The notes below the pieces were generated by a model. The model was not told the DNA's origin. It searched no databases and saw nothing but the letters and a program-made list of their open reading frames with translations. Made by a program: the position numbers and the translations under genes. From positions 62,001 to 126,000 of the forward strand of contig CAJNBT010000004.1 in NCBI GenBank assembly GCA_905221085.1: 64,000 bases of DNA, given 5' to 3'. Numbering within the stretch: position 1 is the first letter of the stretch; each line of letters opens with the position of its first letter. Below are positions 17,861 to 26,340 of the stretch, in pieces. Source of the stretch: a bacterium. GTDB taxonomy: Bacteria; Bacillota; Bacilli; Lactobacillales; Streptococcaceae.

Positions 17861-18562
17861 TTAGTTTTCCTCCTTTTCTAACTGCGCACTGTCAGACGAA
17901 ATAACTCCATCTCGAATGACAATCTGGCGTTTGGCATAAGCAGCGATTTCAGGCTCATGTGTTACCATAATAATTGTTTTTCCTTCATTATTCAGTTCAA
18001 CTAATAATTGCATGATTTGGTTACCTGTTTTGGTATCCAAGGCTCCTGTCGGTTCGTCCGCTAGGATAATAGAAGGATTGTTTACCAATGCACGCGCGAT
18101 AGCTACACGTTGCTTTTGACCTCCAGATAATTCCGAAGGCAAATGATGACTACGCTCAGTCAATTCAACCTTTTCTAAATACTCCTCAGCCAACTTACGA
18201 CGTTTTGAAGACGAAACTCCTGCGTAAATCAAGGGCAATTCTACATTTTGCAAAGCATTGAGTTTGGATAGAAGAAAGAACTGCTGAAAGACAAATCCGA
18301 TTTGTTGGTTACGGACCTTGGCTAGTTGTTTTTCACCAAGTCCAGCCACTTCTTGGCCTTCAAGATAATACTCTCCACTGGTTGGTGTATCCAACATGCC
18401 AATGGTATTCATTAGAGTAGACTTACCAGAACCCGATGGTCCCATGATGGCAACAAACTCACCCTCATTCACTTCTAGGTTGATATTTTTGAGAACCTGC
18501 AGTTCTTGGTCACCATTCCGGTAACTTCTGCAGATATTTTTTAAACTAATTAGTTTCTTCAT
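17861..18562 (-). CDS. MacB-like ABC transporter ATP-binding protein
   Basis: 233 aa nucleotide-binding domain of the LolD/MacB type. Walker A is GPSGSGKST (about 41-49), the signature [14 protein letters not shown], Walker B ILADEPTGALD, and the H-loop MVTHEPEIAAYA. It powers the FtsX-type permease encoded next to it. The start overlaps the end of the membrane-fusion-protein gene by 17 nt, giving a three-gene operon. Confidence 0.92.
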   Translation of the reverse strand: MKKLISLKNICRSYRNGDQELQVLKNINLEVNEGEFVAIMGPSGSGKSTLMNTIGMLDTPTSGEYYLEGQEVAGLGEKQLAKVRNQQIGFVFQQFFLLSKLNALQNVELPLIYAGVSSSKRRKLAEEYLEKVELTERSHHLPSELSGGQKQRVAIARALVNNPSIILADEPTGALDTKTGNQIMQLLVELNNEGKTIIMVTHEPEIAAYAKRQIVIRDGVISSDSAQLEKEEN

Positions 18563-19748
18563 CAGCCTTCACCTCTTTTCCTTCCTCTAGAGAAGACGTT
18601 GGGTTACTGATGACCTTGACTCCATTTGTCAGACCTGAAGTGATTTCTTGGTTGTCTGCATCAGCATTTCCCAAACCAACTTCCACTTTCTTGGCCTTTT
18701 TCTGCTCGTCAAGTACCCAGACATAGTTCTTATCATTTTCAGTCACAACACTTGTTAAAGGAACCAGAATAGCTTTGGTCTTGTTCTTGACCTCAACACT
18801 TACTGAGAATCCTTGTTTCAAGTCACCGATTTCACTTGTAACATCAATGGTATATGGATATTTAGAACCAGAATTACCAGCAGCTGCGGCAGCTGTACTT
18901 GCTGCTTCACCATTGTTTTTAGGGTAGTCAGAAATATAGCTAAGCTTACCAGTCCAGCTCTTATCTTGATAAACTTTAGAAGTAAAGGTTACTTCTTGTC
19001 CTACAGAGAGGTTGGCAAGGTTATATTCAGATAGTTCTCCCTTAACTTGCAAGTTTTCATTGCTAACGATATGAACTACCACCTGGCTAGCTCCAGTTGG
19101 AGATTTTGAAACATTGCGGTTGACTTCGACTACAGTTCCTTCTAGAGTGCTGAGAACCGTCATTGCATCCAACTGACTTTGAGCCTTACTTAATTGTGCT
19201 GCTGCATCTGCACGAGCATCACGAGCATCACCTAGTTGTGCATCAATAGATGAAACTGAATTTCCTGAGACTGGAGCTGGAGTTTGGGCTGCAGCTCCTT
19301 CGCCTCCTGCTGGTACTGGTAACTGTGGAGCCGGAGCTGAAGCGGCTTCATTTCGTGCTTGATTGAGTTCGTTTATATGACGATCTGCCTTAGCTACTGC
19401 TCGACTAGCTGAATCATAGGCAGCCTGGGCTTCTGAACTACTGTACTTGACTAAAGCCTGCCCTTCGCTGACCTTATCCCCCACAGAAACAAGGATTTCA
19501 TCTAAATCTCCCTTACTAGCATCAAAATAAACATATTGTTCATTTTTTGCCGTTACTATCCCTGATAATAAAACAGAGGATGCCACGCTTCCTTCCTTGG
19601 CAACAACAAGATGAGTAGGCTCATCTTTTACAGCGGTTTGAGATGGTTGTCTAAAGAGCAAAATCCCTCCAGCACCCAATACAACTACACTTGCAGCACC
19701 GATTGCTGCATACAATTGCCACTTTTTAGCTTTACTATTCTTTTTCAT
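18546..19748 (-). CDS. Membrane-fusion (MacA/HlyD-like) subunit of the efflux pump
   Basis: 400 aa from MKKNSKAKKWQLY, preceded by AAAGGAG. One N-terminal anchor helix (about 11-30) is followed by the biotinyl-lipoyl-like half motif (SVGDKVSEGQALVKY), a coiled-coil hairpin (about 105-205) with an Ala/Pro-rich insert, and beta-barrel domains. It stays on the outer face of the membrane and guides substrate from the permease. It is the first gene of the operon, with a consensus-like promoter just upstream and divergent from gor. Confidence 0.9.
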   Translation of the reverse strand: MKKNSKAKKWQLYAAIGAASVVVLGAGGILLFRQPSQTAVKDEPTHLVVAKEGSVASSVLLSGIVTAKNEQYVYFDASKGDLDEILVSVGDKVSEGQALVKYSSSEAQAAYDSASRAVAKADRHINELNQARNEAASAPAPQLPVPAGGEGAAAQTPAPVSGNSVSSIDAQLGDARDARADAAAQLSKAQSQLDAMTVLSTLEGTVVEVNRNVSKSPTGASQVVVHIVSNENLQVKGELSEYNLANLSVGQEVTFTSKVYQDKSWTGKLSYISDYPKNNGEAASTAAAAAGNSGSKYPYTIDVTSEIGDLKQGFSVSVEVKNKTKAILVPLTSVVTENDKNYVWVLDEQKKAKKVEVGLGNADADNQEITSGLTNGVKVISNPTSSLEEGKEVKADEETN

Positions 19749-19784
19749 AATGAAACTCCTTTTTGATTTAAAGTCCTTAACAAC

Positions 19785-19813
19785 ATTATACAAAAATTAC
19801 CAAATATAAACAA
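19785..19813 (-). promoter_or_regulatory. Promoter of the MacAB-like operon
   Basis: TTGTTT-17 bp-TATAAT with a TG extension on the minus strand, about 40 nt before the first gene. An imperfect dyad (arms at 19824-19835 and 19852-19861, GAAC(GA)AATAAT / ATTATTGTTC) lies just upstream of the -35 and may be a regulator site. Confidence 0.6.
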
Positions 19814-19957
19814 TAACAGTTTAGAACGAAATAATGACATTTCAGGACTCAATTATTGTTCGGAATTTTTTTCACAACCATTGTACTAGGTATATAATAC
19901 ACTTTATTTTTATTTTTTGCAAGCCTTTTCTTTAATTTTTTTGGACGTAGCAGATTT

Positions 19958-19986
19958 TTGCAATCACATCAAAAAAAAGATAGAAT
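19958..19986 (+). promoter_or_regulatory. gor promoter
   Basis: TTGCAA-17 bp-TAGAAT, followed by a leader of about 48 nt with AAAGGAG before the gor ATG. Confidence 0.65.
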
Positions 19987-20040
19987 ATGACTATCAAAAA
20001 ATGACACTCTACTATTTAAAAGAGTACAAAGGAGTTTACA

Positions 20041-21387
20041 ATGAGAGAATACGATATCATTGCTATCGGTGGAGGTAGTGGAGGAATTGCTACCATGAAC
20101 CGTGCTGGTGAACACGGAGCCAAAGCGGCCGTTATTGAGGAAAAGAAACTAGGTGGAACCTGTGTCAACGTCGGTTGTGTTCCTAAAAAAATCATGTGGT
20201 ACGGGGCTCAAATCGCTGAGACTTTCCATCAATTTGGAGTAGACTACGGCTTTAAGACTACTGATCTTAACTTTGACTTTGCAACCCTACGCCGTAATCG
20301 TGAAGCCTACATTGATCGCGCTCGTTCTTCTTATGATGGCAGTTTTAAACGCAACGGCGTAGACCTGATTGAAGGTCATGCGGAATTTGTAGATTCTCAT
20401 ACTGTCAGCGTAAATGGTGAACTGATTCGTGCCAAACATATCGTGATTGCTACTGGTGCCCATCCAAGTATTCCTAATATTCCTGGTGCAGAACTAGGCG
20501 GCTCTTCTGATGATGTATTTGCCTGGGAAGAATTGCCAGAGTCAGTTGCCATTCTAGGCGCTGGTTATATCGCCGTCGAATTGGCTGGCGTACTCCACAC
20601 CTTTGGTGTCAAGACAGATCTCTTTGTTCGCCGCGATCGTCCTTTACGTGGTTTTGATTCTTATATCGTTGAAGGTTTGGTCAAGGAAATGGAAAGAACA
20701 AACTTACCACTTCATACTCACAAAGTCCCTGTCAAGTTAGAAAAAACTGCTGAAGGCATTACCATTCATTTCGAAGATGGTACTAGTCACACAGCTAGCC
20801 AAGTTATCTGGGCTACTGGTCGCCGTCCAAACGTTAAGGGCTTGCAACTTGAAAAAGCTGGAGTGACTCTAAACGAACGTGGCTTTATCCAAGTGGATGA
20901 ATACCAAAATACTGTTGTTGAGGGAATCTATGCTCTAGGTGATGTAACGGGTGAGAAAGAACTAACTCCAGTTGCAATCAAGGCCGGACGTACCCTATCT
21001 GAACGTCTCTTTAACGGAAAAACTACTGCAAAAATGGATTACTCAACTATTCCAACTGTTGTCTTTTCACACCCTGCTATCGGAACTGTTGGTTTGACAG
21101 AAGAGCAAGCTATTAAAGAATATGGTCAAGACCAAATCAAGGTTTATAAATCAAGCTTTGCATCTATGTACTCTGCTTGCACTCGCAACCGTCAAGAAAC
21201 ACGTTTCAAACTCATAACAGCTGGTCCAGAAGAAAAAGTTGTCGGACTTCATGGAATTGGCTATGGTGTTGATGAAATGATTCAAGGATTTGCCGTTGCT
21301 ATCAAAATGGGAGCAACCAAGGCAGACTTTGATGCAACCGTAGCGATTCACCCAACTGCATCTGAAGAATTTGTAACTATGCGTTAA
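20041..21387 (+). CDS. gor: Glutathione-disulfide reductase
   Basis: 448 aa flavoenzyme. The FAD motif is GGGSGG (about 9-14), the redox-active disulfide is in [13 protein letters not shown] (about residues 38-50), the NADPH Rossmann motif is [11 protein letters not shown], the second FAD motif is YALGDV, and the C-terminal catalytic HPTASEE is intact. It reduces GSSG with NADPH in the cytoplasm. In this group glutathione is imported rather than made, so it serves oxidative-stress defence together with nearby sodA and msrAB. It is monocistronic. Confidence 0.93.
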   Translation: MREYDIIAIGGGSGGIATMNRAGEHGAKAAVIEEKKLGGTCVNVGCVPKKIMWYGAQIAETFHQFGVDYGFKTTDLNFDFATLRRNREAYIDRARSSYDGSFKRNGVDLIEGHAEFVDSHTVSVNGELIRAKHIVIATGAHPSIPNIPGAELGGSSDDVFAWEELPESVAILGAGYIAVELAGVLHTFGVKTDLFVRRDRPLRGFDSYIVEGLVKEMERTNLPLHTHKVPVKLEKTAEGITIHFEDGTSHTASQVIWATGRRPNVKGLQLEKAGVTLNERGFIQVDEYQNTVVEGIYALGDVTGEKELTPVAIKAGRTLSERLFNGKTTAKMDYSTIPTVVFSHPAIGTVGLTEEQAIKEYGQDQIKVYKSSFASMYSACTRNRQETRFKLITAGPEEKVVGLHGIGYGVDEMIQGFAVAIKMGATKADFDATVAIHPTASEEFVTMR

Positions 21388-21394
21388 TCGAAAT

Positions 21395-21433
21395 AAAAGA
21401 AGATGATACAAATGTGTCTGCTTCTTTTTTAAT
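21395..21433 (+). terminator. Terminator downstream of gor
   Basis: AAAAGAAG...CTTCTTTTTT stem continued by GATACA / TGTGTC inside, then a T run. Confidence 0.75.
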
Positions 21434-21496
21434 GTCTTCGAATCTACAAAACAATTATCCAACTTACCCAGTCAGCAAATCGGCCGTTGCAGCTTT

Positions 21497-21548
21497 TGTT
21501 ACCTTGTTTTTAAAAATCGGTTGACAATGATTCCTCTACGAGTATAAT
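21497..21548 (+). promoter_or_regulatory. bioY promoter with candidate BirA operator
   Basis: TTGACA (21521-21526)-16 bp-TATAAT (21543-21548). TTGTTACC, 15 bp, then GGTTGACAA forms an imperfect inverted repeat whose right half overlaps the -35. This resembles the Firmicutes BirA box (TTGTTAACC, spacer, GGTTAACAA). The promoter is clear; the operator is a candidate only. Confidence 0.55.
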
Positions 21549-21581
21549 AGTTACTATACATCAGAAAAGAGGTTAACTATT

Positions 21582-22118
21582 TTGAAAAAAGCTCACGTTT
21601 ATGCTATCCCTGCTATTGGGGCTGCTCTCATTGCTGTTTTGGCACAAATCAGTCTTCCAATTGGACCTGTGCCCTTCACTCTGCAGAACTTTGCAATCGG
21701 CTTGATTGCTACTGTCTTTAGACCGAGAGAGGCTGTACTTTCTGTTGGACTATATCTTCTTCTAGGTGCTATCGGTCTTCCTGTCTTTGCAGGAGGTGGA
21801 GCTGGATTTCATGCTTTGGTTGGTCCTACTGCAGGTTATCTTTGGTTTTATCTTGTATACTCTGGACTTACTTCTTCCATAACTAACAGCAAGAGTGGAG
21901 TTGTCAAGATTTTTCTTGCAAACCTCTTGGGTGATGCCCTTGTCTTTGTCGGTGGAATCATTGGCTTGCATTTCCTAGCTGGAATGCCATTTGAAAAAGC
22001 TCTTGTTGTGGGGGTATTTCCCTTTATCATCCCAGATTTTGGTAAAATTATTGCTATTAGTATTATTAGCCGTCCACTACTTCAACGCCTTAAAAATCAG
22101 TCTTACTTTACTAACTAA
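21582..22118 (+). CDS. bioY: Biotin ECF transporter substrate-binding protein BioY
   Basis: 178 aa, six predicted membrane helices. The BioY family signatures are visible: AALIAVLAQISLPIGPVPFTLQ near the N-terminus and FAGGGAGFHALVGPTAGYLW (about 65-87). It captures biotin and works with the shared ECF ATPases and EcfT encoded elsewhere. The start is a TTG, since AAAGAGG precedes it at good spacing and no ATG is nearby. It is a single gene with its own promoter and terminator. Confidence 0.92.
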   Translation: MKKAHVYAIPAIGAALIAVLAQISLPIGPVPFTLQNFAIGLIATVFRPREAVLSVGLYLLLGAIGLPVFAGGGAGFHALVGPTAGYLWFYLVYSGLTSSITNSKSGVVKIFLANLLGDALVFVGGIIGLHFLAGMPFEKALVVGVFPFIIPDFGKIIAISIISRPLLQRLKNQSYFTN

Positions 22119-22160
22119 AAAAGGATATCGAGTTGTCATAACTCAATATCCTTTTCTTTC
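22118..22160. terminator. Terminator between bioY and ydbC-like gene
   Basis: A long stem AAAAGGATAT(C)GAGTT / AACTC(A)ATATCCTTTT with a 5-nt loop is flanked by A and T runs on both sides, so it can stop transcription from either gene. Confidence 0.85.
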
Positions 22161-22171
22161 ATTTTGACTAC

Positions 22172-22387
22172 TTAATTGCCTTTAAAAGCATCCACCATGG
22201 TTTGAAATTCTTCATTGGAGAGAGTAATCCCTTTGCCCATTTTAGTATGATCTGGGCTCCAAGCACGAATATCAAACTTTGCAGGGGCACCATTAAAGCT
22301 CACACGGTTGATTTCCTTAGTCCAACCTTTTTCGTTTTCAGAAAGAGTCAACAAATGCTCTTCAATTTCAAATGTAAATTCTGCCAT
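22172..22387 (-). CDS. YdbC family PC4-like single-stranded nucleic-acid-binding protein
   Basis: 71 aa. The short beta-rich protein matches the YdbC/PC4-like family: EIEEHLLTLSENEKGWTKEIN, VSFNGAPAKFDIRAWSPDH, MGKGITLSNEEF, and a helical C-terminus. The Lactococcus YdbC is structurally a PC4-like ssDNA-binding dimer. The pneumococcal orthologue, as I recall it, is a late competence gene, and a perfect TACGAATA combox lies 30 nt upstream of the ATG here. A role in handling ssDNA during transformation is inferred. The ATG has AAAAGGAG. Confidence 0.8.
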   Translation of the reverse strand: MAEFTFEIEEHLLTLSENEKGWTKEINRVSFNGAPAKFDIRAWSPDHTKMGKGITLSNEEFQTMVDAFKGN

Positions 22388-22417
22388 TTTCTTCTCCTTT
22401 TTTAGCTTTCATTTGAT

Positions 22418-22425
22418 TATTCGTA
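22418..22425 (-). promoter_or_regulatory. Combox (SigX/ComX -10 element) before the ydbC-like gene
   Basis: TACGAATA on the minus strand, preceded by a T stretch (GATTT), is an exact match to the streptococcal late-competence promoter element. The predicted +1 is near 22411, leaving a leader of about 24 nt that still contains the ribosome site. Confidence 0.75.
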
Positions 22426-22485
22426 AAATCTTGTAGATTTTAGGAAAATTTTATATAATATTGATATAAAAGAAGGGAGGCCAAT

Positions 22486-22806
22486 ATGAGACATAAATTC
22501 CAGCAAGTTCTAGATAAAATACATGACTTTTTAAATGGACATGACCAACCAGACCATACTGAAACCAACTCCCTTACAGCCACTATTGAAGAGGCTATCC
22601 AGAAACAAACCGCTGTTCACCTTATCTTGTCTGAAGCAAGCTTTACAGGTGACATCATCAAATACGATCAACAACGTCAGCAAATTATCGTGAAAAATTT
22701 TGCCAAAAATGTGACTCGTATTATCCGCATAAGCGATATTCAACGCCTACGATTTGTCCCTTCAACTGTCCAAACAGCCCAAAAAAATAGATTTAAGAAA
22801 GAGTGA
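22486..22806 (+). CDS. Small protein with Sm/YolD-like C-terminal half, function unknown
   Basis: 106 aa; not confidently recognised. After a polar, acidic N-terminus (about 1-30) comes LTATIEEAIQKQTAVHLILSE, then strands with SFTGDIIKYDQQRQQIIVKN and ITRI/ISDIQRLRF-like segments. This helix-plus-five-strand pattern resembles YolD-like or Sm-fold proteins, but no catalytic motif is seen. The ATG has GAAGGGAGG, with TATAAT about 25 nt before it. It is a single gene ending in a shared hairpin with the ATP-cone gene. Confidence 0.65.
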   Translation: MRHKFQQVLDKIHDFLNGHDQPDHTETNSLTATIEEAIQKQTAVHLILSEASFTGDIIKYDQQRQQIIVKNFAKNVTRIIRISDIQRLRFVPSTVQTAQKNRFKKE

Positions 22807-22838
22807 GATGTAGTTGCTTCATCCCACTCTTTTTTCTT
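22796..22838. terminator. Bidirectional terminator
   Basis: AAAGAGTG(A)GATG / CATC(C)CACTCTTT with a 9-nt loop and T run. It overlaps the stop of the small + strand gene and faces the ATP-cone gene on the other strand. Confidence 0.8.
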
Positions 22839-23175
22839 AACGAACTTGTTCAAAATGTAAATGAACGGCGATATGATCTCCATAACCACTTCTTTCCAAA
22901 TCACGTTGTAGACGATAGGAAATGTAGTGTTCAGCAATGGTAATGTAACCTGCACCCAGTAGACGATGTTCAACCAAAGACTGAATCATGCTGATGGTAG
23001 CACGTTCCACCTTGGCTTCTTCCAAATCCAAAACCACTTTCTTAGTGACTTGTGCAAGGTTTTGACGCAAATCATCTGTCAATACATAGACAGTCTGAGC
23101 TGCCTTTAAGATGGCTTGGTAAATCTTATCTGGATTAAATTCAGCAATTTCTCCATCACGTTTGATTACTTGCAT
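22837..23175 (-). CDS. Stand-alone ATP-cone domain protein
   Basis: 112 aa. Residues 1-90 form an ATP-cone: VIKRDGEIAEFNPDKIYQAI (the VxKRdG start), KVVLDLEEAKVERATISMIQ, and EHYISYRLQRD. In NrdR and ribonucleotide reductases this domain senses ATP/dATP, but here neither the zinc ribbon nor a reductase domain is attached. A 20-residue tail (HIAVHLHFEQVR) follows. Its position 11 nt after trmD suggests co-expression with tRNA-modifying genes. The ligand and target are unknown. Confidence 0.75.
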   Translation of the reverse strand: MQVIKRDGEIAEFNPDKIYQAILKAAQTVYVLTDDLRQNLAQVTKKVVLDLEEAKVERATISMIQSLVEHRLLGAGYITIAEHYISYRLQRDLERSGYGDHIAVHLHFEQVR

Positions 23176-23186
23176 AGGTATCTCCT

Positions 23187-23906
23187 TTATTCTTTGTTTT
23201 CTTTGATTTCTGCCAGCATTTTTTCTTCTTCTACTGTCAGTTGATAATGTTCTAACAAATCCGGTCTGCGCTCGTAGGTTTTCTTTAAACTCTCATACAG
23301 GCGCCACTGACGAATCTTTTCATGGTGCCCGCTCATCAGTACATCTGGCACAACCATGCCTCGATAATCATAGGGACGTGTGTATTGAGGATATTCGAGA
23401 AGGCCTGAAGAAAAACTATCATCTTGGTGGCTAGACTCTTTGCCAATCACTTCTGGAATCAGGCGAACCGTCGCATCAATCATGGTCATGGCCGCCAATT
23501 CCCCACCAGTCAAGACATAGTCCCCCAGGGAAATCTCATCTGTCACCAAGGTCTTAATGCGCTCATCATAGCCCTCATAGTGACCACAGATAAAGATCAG
23601 TTCCTCTTCTTTGGCCAAATCCTCAGCATAGGCCTGATCAAACTGCTTTCCAGCTGGATCGAGGAGAATAACGCGCGGATTTTTCTTTTCAATAGCATCA
23701 AATGCATCGAAAATGGGTTGAGCTCGGAGCAGCATCCCCTGACCGCCTCCGTAGGGCTCATCGTCTACATGGCGGGCCTTTTCAGCATTTTCTCGAAAAT
23801 TATGATACTGGATATCCAAGAGACCTTTTTCTCGAGCCTTTCCAACGATTGAGTGCTCCAGTGGAGAAAACATCTCTGGAAAGAGGGTTAAAATATCAAT
23901 CTTCAT
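23187..23906 (-). CDS. trmD: tRNA (guanine-N1-)-methyltransferase TrmD
   Basis: 239 aa. [13 protein letters not shown] at the start, [30 protein letters not shown] (trefoil-knot SAM site) and [10 protein letters not shown] are all TrmD hallmarks. It methylates G37 of tRNAs to prevent +1 frameshifting. It overlaps the rimM stop by 11 nt, the conserved rimM-trmD coupling. Confidence 0.95.
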   Translation of the reverse strand: MKIDILTLFPEMFSPLEHSIVGKAREKGLLDIQYHNFRENAEKARHVDDEPYGGGQGMLLRAQPIFDAFDAIEKKNPRVILLDPAGKQFDQAYAEDLAKEEELIFICGHYEGYDERIKTLVTDEISLGDYVLTGGELAAMTMIDATVRLIPEVIGKESSHQDDSFSSGLLEYPQYTRPYDYRGMVVPDVLMSGHHEKIRQWRLYESLKKTYERRPDLLEHYQLTVEEEKMLAEIKENKE

Positions 23907-24414
23907 CGTCTAACCCTTCTAAGATTTCCACATCGACACGGTTATTTGGAATATCAACATTGAGAACCACTGGTGGGATATAAGGCAAGAGCAAGTCACG
24001 TTTACCTTTTCGCTTGACCACCCAGACATCGTTGGCACCTGGTTGCAGGATTTCCTTGATGGTTCCAACCAAGTTATCTCCCTCATAGACTTCTAAACCG
24101 ATAATCTCGTGATAGTAGAATTCACCATCGTCTAGGTCATTCAAATCTTCCTCAGCAATCTTGAGACTGTATCCCTTGTACTTTTCAATAGCATTGATAT
24201 GATACATATCTTTGAATTTAATAATGTCAAAGTTCTTCTGTTTACGGTGACTAGCGATGGTCACTGTTTGGACAAACTGATCTTTTTCATCAAACAAGGC
24301 CAGCTCAGATCCTTTTTTAAAGCGTTCTTCTGCAAAATCCGTCACAGACAAGACTCGCATCTCACCCTGTAACCCCTGCGTATTGACGATTTTCCCAACA
24401 TTAAAGTAGTTCAT
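23896..24414 (-). CDS. rimM: 16S rRNA processing protein RimM
   Basis: 172 aa. The N-terminal RimM domain begins [23 protein letters not shown]-barrel follows from about residue 95 ([33 protein letters not shown]). It assists maturation of the 30S head and binds S19. AGGAGACAAG precedes the ATG. It lies directly before trmD in one transcription unit that may start at the hydrolase gene 30 nt upstream. Confidence 0.93.
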   Translation of the reverse strand: MNYFNVGKIVNTQGLQGEMRVLSVTDFAEERFKKGSELALFDEKDQFVQTVTIASHRKQKNFDIIKFKDMYHINAIEKYKGYSLKIAEEDLNDLDDGEFYYHEIIGLEVYEGDNLVGTIKEILQPGANDVWVVKRKGKRDLLLPYIPPVVLNVDIPNNRVDVEILEGLDDED

Positions 24415-24444
24415 CTTGTCTCCTGTAGTCTATTTCTTTCCATC

Positions 24445-25233
24445 TTATTCTGACAATTCTCGAATAATAGTCGCAATTTTTTCTGATTCTGACCATTGTA
24501 AATAATGGTGATTCCCTCCTAAAATGAGTTTAGTATTGGAAGTCCAATATTCTGATTCTCTGTACTCTTTTTCTCTATAAGCCTGACAAAAAATAAATAC
24601 ATGGGCATAAGCTTCTATCGACAAATTCTCAAAATCTTCCTCAGTAATCTCTCCAGATATCTGAAATTCTGGATCTTGATTTTCCAACTCTGAGCCTTTT
24701 TCTTGCATTAATTCCCAGATTTCTTTATTAATTTCAGGGCTAAATGTCTCTTGAGTTAAGTTCTTAAAATAAAGTTCAGGACCACACTCGTCAATCAGCC
24801 TCATCTGATCTTCCATTTCTGGATAAGGATTTTCTGAAAAATCAGCAAACATGACTTTTTTAGTTGTCGGTTCAATTGCTACTAAAGCCTGACACTTAAT
24901 TGGTTTATTGAGTAATTTGCAAGCTAAAATTCCACTCAAACTATGTGCACAAAGTATATATTCAGAAATCCCTAATTCTTCAAGTACTTCATAAACCGCA
25001 TCTGCAAGATTATCTAGATTTTTTCCAGCTTGGTCATGAATCGGACTTCTACCTGTGTTCGGAAAATCAATTGTCAAATAACCAATTGTAGGAGGAAGTT
25101 TTTCAAGTATAAGTGAAAAATTTTCATAACTTGGTAGCAAACCTGCGCCACTTAAACAAACTAGCATTTTCTTTTGATTTTGATAAGTAACAGAGAGACT
25201 ACCAATTTCTGTAGATACTTCAATCCTCTTCAT
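24445..25233 (-). CDS. Alpha/beta hydrolase (first of two)
   Basis: 262 aa from the ATG of MKRIEVSTEIG (a GTG four codons earlier is possible; neither has a strong ribosome site). The nucleophile elbow is AHSLSG with the Ser at about 95, the oxyanion segment near LSGAGLLPS, and a C-terminal GGNHHYLQW with the likely catalytic His. The substrate is unknown; the protein has no signal peptide. It lies between another alpha/beta hydrolase and rimM. Confidence 0.75.
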   Translation of the reverse strand: MKRIEVSTEIGSLSVTYQNQKKMLVCLSGAGLLPSYENFSLILEKLPPTIGYLTIDFPNTGRSPIHDQAGKNLDNLADAVYEVLEELGISEYILCAHSLSGILACKLLNKPIKCQALVAIEPTTKKVMFADFSENPYPEMEDQMRLIDECGPELYFKNLTQETFSPEINKEIWELMQEKGSELENQDPEFQISGEITEEDFENLSIEAYAHVFIFCQAYREKEYRESEYWTSNTKLILGGNHHYLQWSESEKIATIIRELSE

Positions 25234-25330
25234 AAAGAAATCCACTCATTCTATATAATGAATTATTAAAAATCCTTATCCTTTATTCTATCACGTTCCA
25301 AGGATTTTCTCAAGTTGGATAGATCCTATC

Positions 25331-26188
25331 TTATGGGCCTACTACTTCTTCAAAAAATTCACCAATAAGTTGATTAAACTCTTTAGGATGGTCATTCATC
25401 GGTTGGTGTTTGCTATCTGCAATTGTTACTTGACGCGCATTTGGATTTAAGTCAATGATCCCATCGTAGATCATTTTTAGGTGTTTGGGAAAATCATTTT
25501 CGCCTCTTACTAATAGCATAGGAGGATTGCCATGATAACCTTCTATCTCGTGGACAGCCAAAAAACCTGTGATTCCAAGGTTCAAAAAAACATCTCTCCC
25601 AGTTTCTATAATGGCCGTCTTGACTAATTCTCTTGTGATAGGATTATCTGTACACATTTTTGAGTTCTTATCTGCAATCAACTTCCAAGGAATCGTTTTA
25701 TACATAAGGGAACTATATTTTATGCGATTTCTCTCTTTATCTGATAGGTAACGATGCTGTCCCCAACTATCTACCATGACCAAGGCTAGAACTCTTTCTG
25801 GATGGCGATAGGTGTACTCTTGAAGTGGATTCCCTCCCCAAGAATGACCAACCAATATCACCTTATCCAACTGGAAATAGGACAAAATAGCATCTATATC
25901 TTGAACAGCACCTTCTAAGTCAGGTAAACCAACTTTCATAGGTGATTCACCCTGTCCTCTAACATTGACAAAGTAAAGGTCAAATTCATCAAAAGCATCA
26001 TACTGGTGGGCCCACATCTGACTACGGCCACAAGCTCCATGATAAAAAATAATGTGTCCTTTACTTGAGCTTCCAGGGCGATGATAAACAGCCAAGTCAC
26101 AATCTAAAACTGGTATAATGTGACGTACCAAAGTCTTGGGTTTTCTGTTATAAAAAGCAATAGCTTCAGCTATATCATTTTGCTTCAT
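25331..26188 (-). CDS. Alpha/beta hydrolase (second)
   Basis: 285 aa. HGACGRSQMW supplies the oxyanion region, VGHSWGG the nucleophile elbow (Ser about 117), LVRGENDFP the Asp region, and DSKHQPMNDHP the catalytic His. It resembles esterase/peroxidase-like hydrolases of the abhydrolase_1 family; the substrate is unknown. GGAGAGAG precedes the ATG. It shows only family-level similarity to the neighbouring hydrolase, so this is not an obvious tandem duplication. Confidence 0.78.
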   Translation of the reverse strand: MKQNDIAEAIAFYNRKPKTLVRHIIPVLDCDLAVYHRPGSSSKGHIIFYHGACGRSQMWAHQYDAFDEFDLYFVNVRGQGESPMKVGLPDLEGAVQDIDAILSYFQLDKVILVGHSWGGNPLQEYTYRHPERVLALVMVDSWGQHRYLSDKERNRIKYSSLMYKTIPWKLIADKNSKMCTDNPITRELVKTAIIETGRDVFLNLGITGFLAVHEIEGYHGNPPMLLVRGENDFPKHLKMIYDGIIDLNPNARQVTIADSKHQPMNDHPKEFNQLIGEFFEEVVGP

Positions 26189-26310
26189 TATTACACTCTC
26201 TCCTCTTTATCCTAGTGTCATTCTTTTTATCTATTTTATCATGCTATATTAAAATCATCGTTTTCCAAACTTAATTACATTAAAATTTTTGAATTTTCTG
26301 TATCATTTAG

Positions 26311-26340
26311 ATTAAGAAAAAGACTGCTCAGCAATCTTTA
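26311..26340 (-). terminator. Terminator downstream of the EamA gene
   Basis: Minus-strand stem AAAGATTGC / GCAGTCTTT with a short loop and TTTTTC tail, overlapping the stop codon. Confidence 0.65.

Noticed and set aside
17861..19748. Assignment of the efflux genes to LolCDE or a bacteriocin exporter
   Set aside because: The separate membrane-fusion protein with a coiled-coil hairpin and the MacB-core permease fit a MacAB-like pump; no bacteriocin or immunity gene is near.
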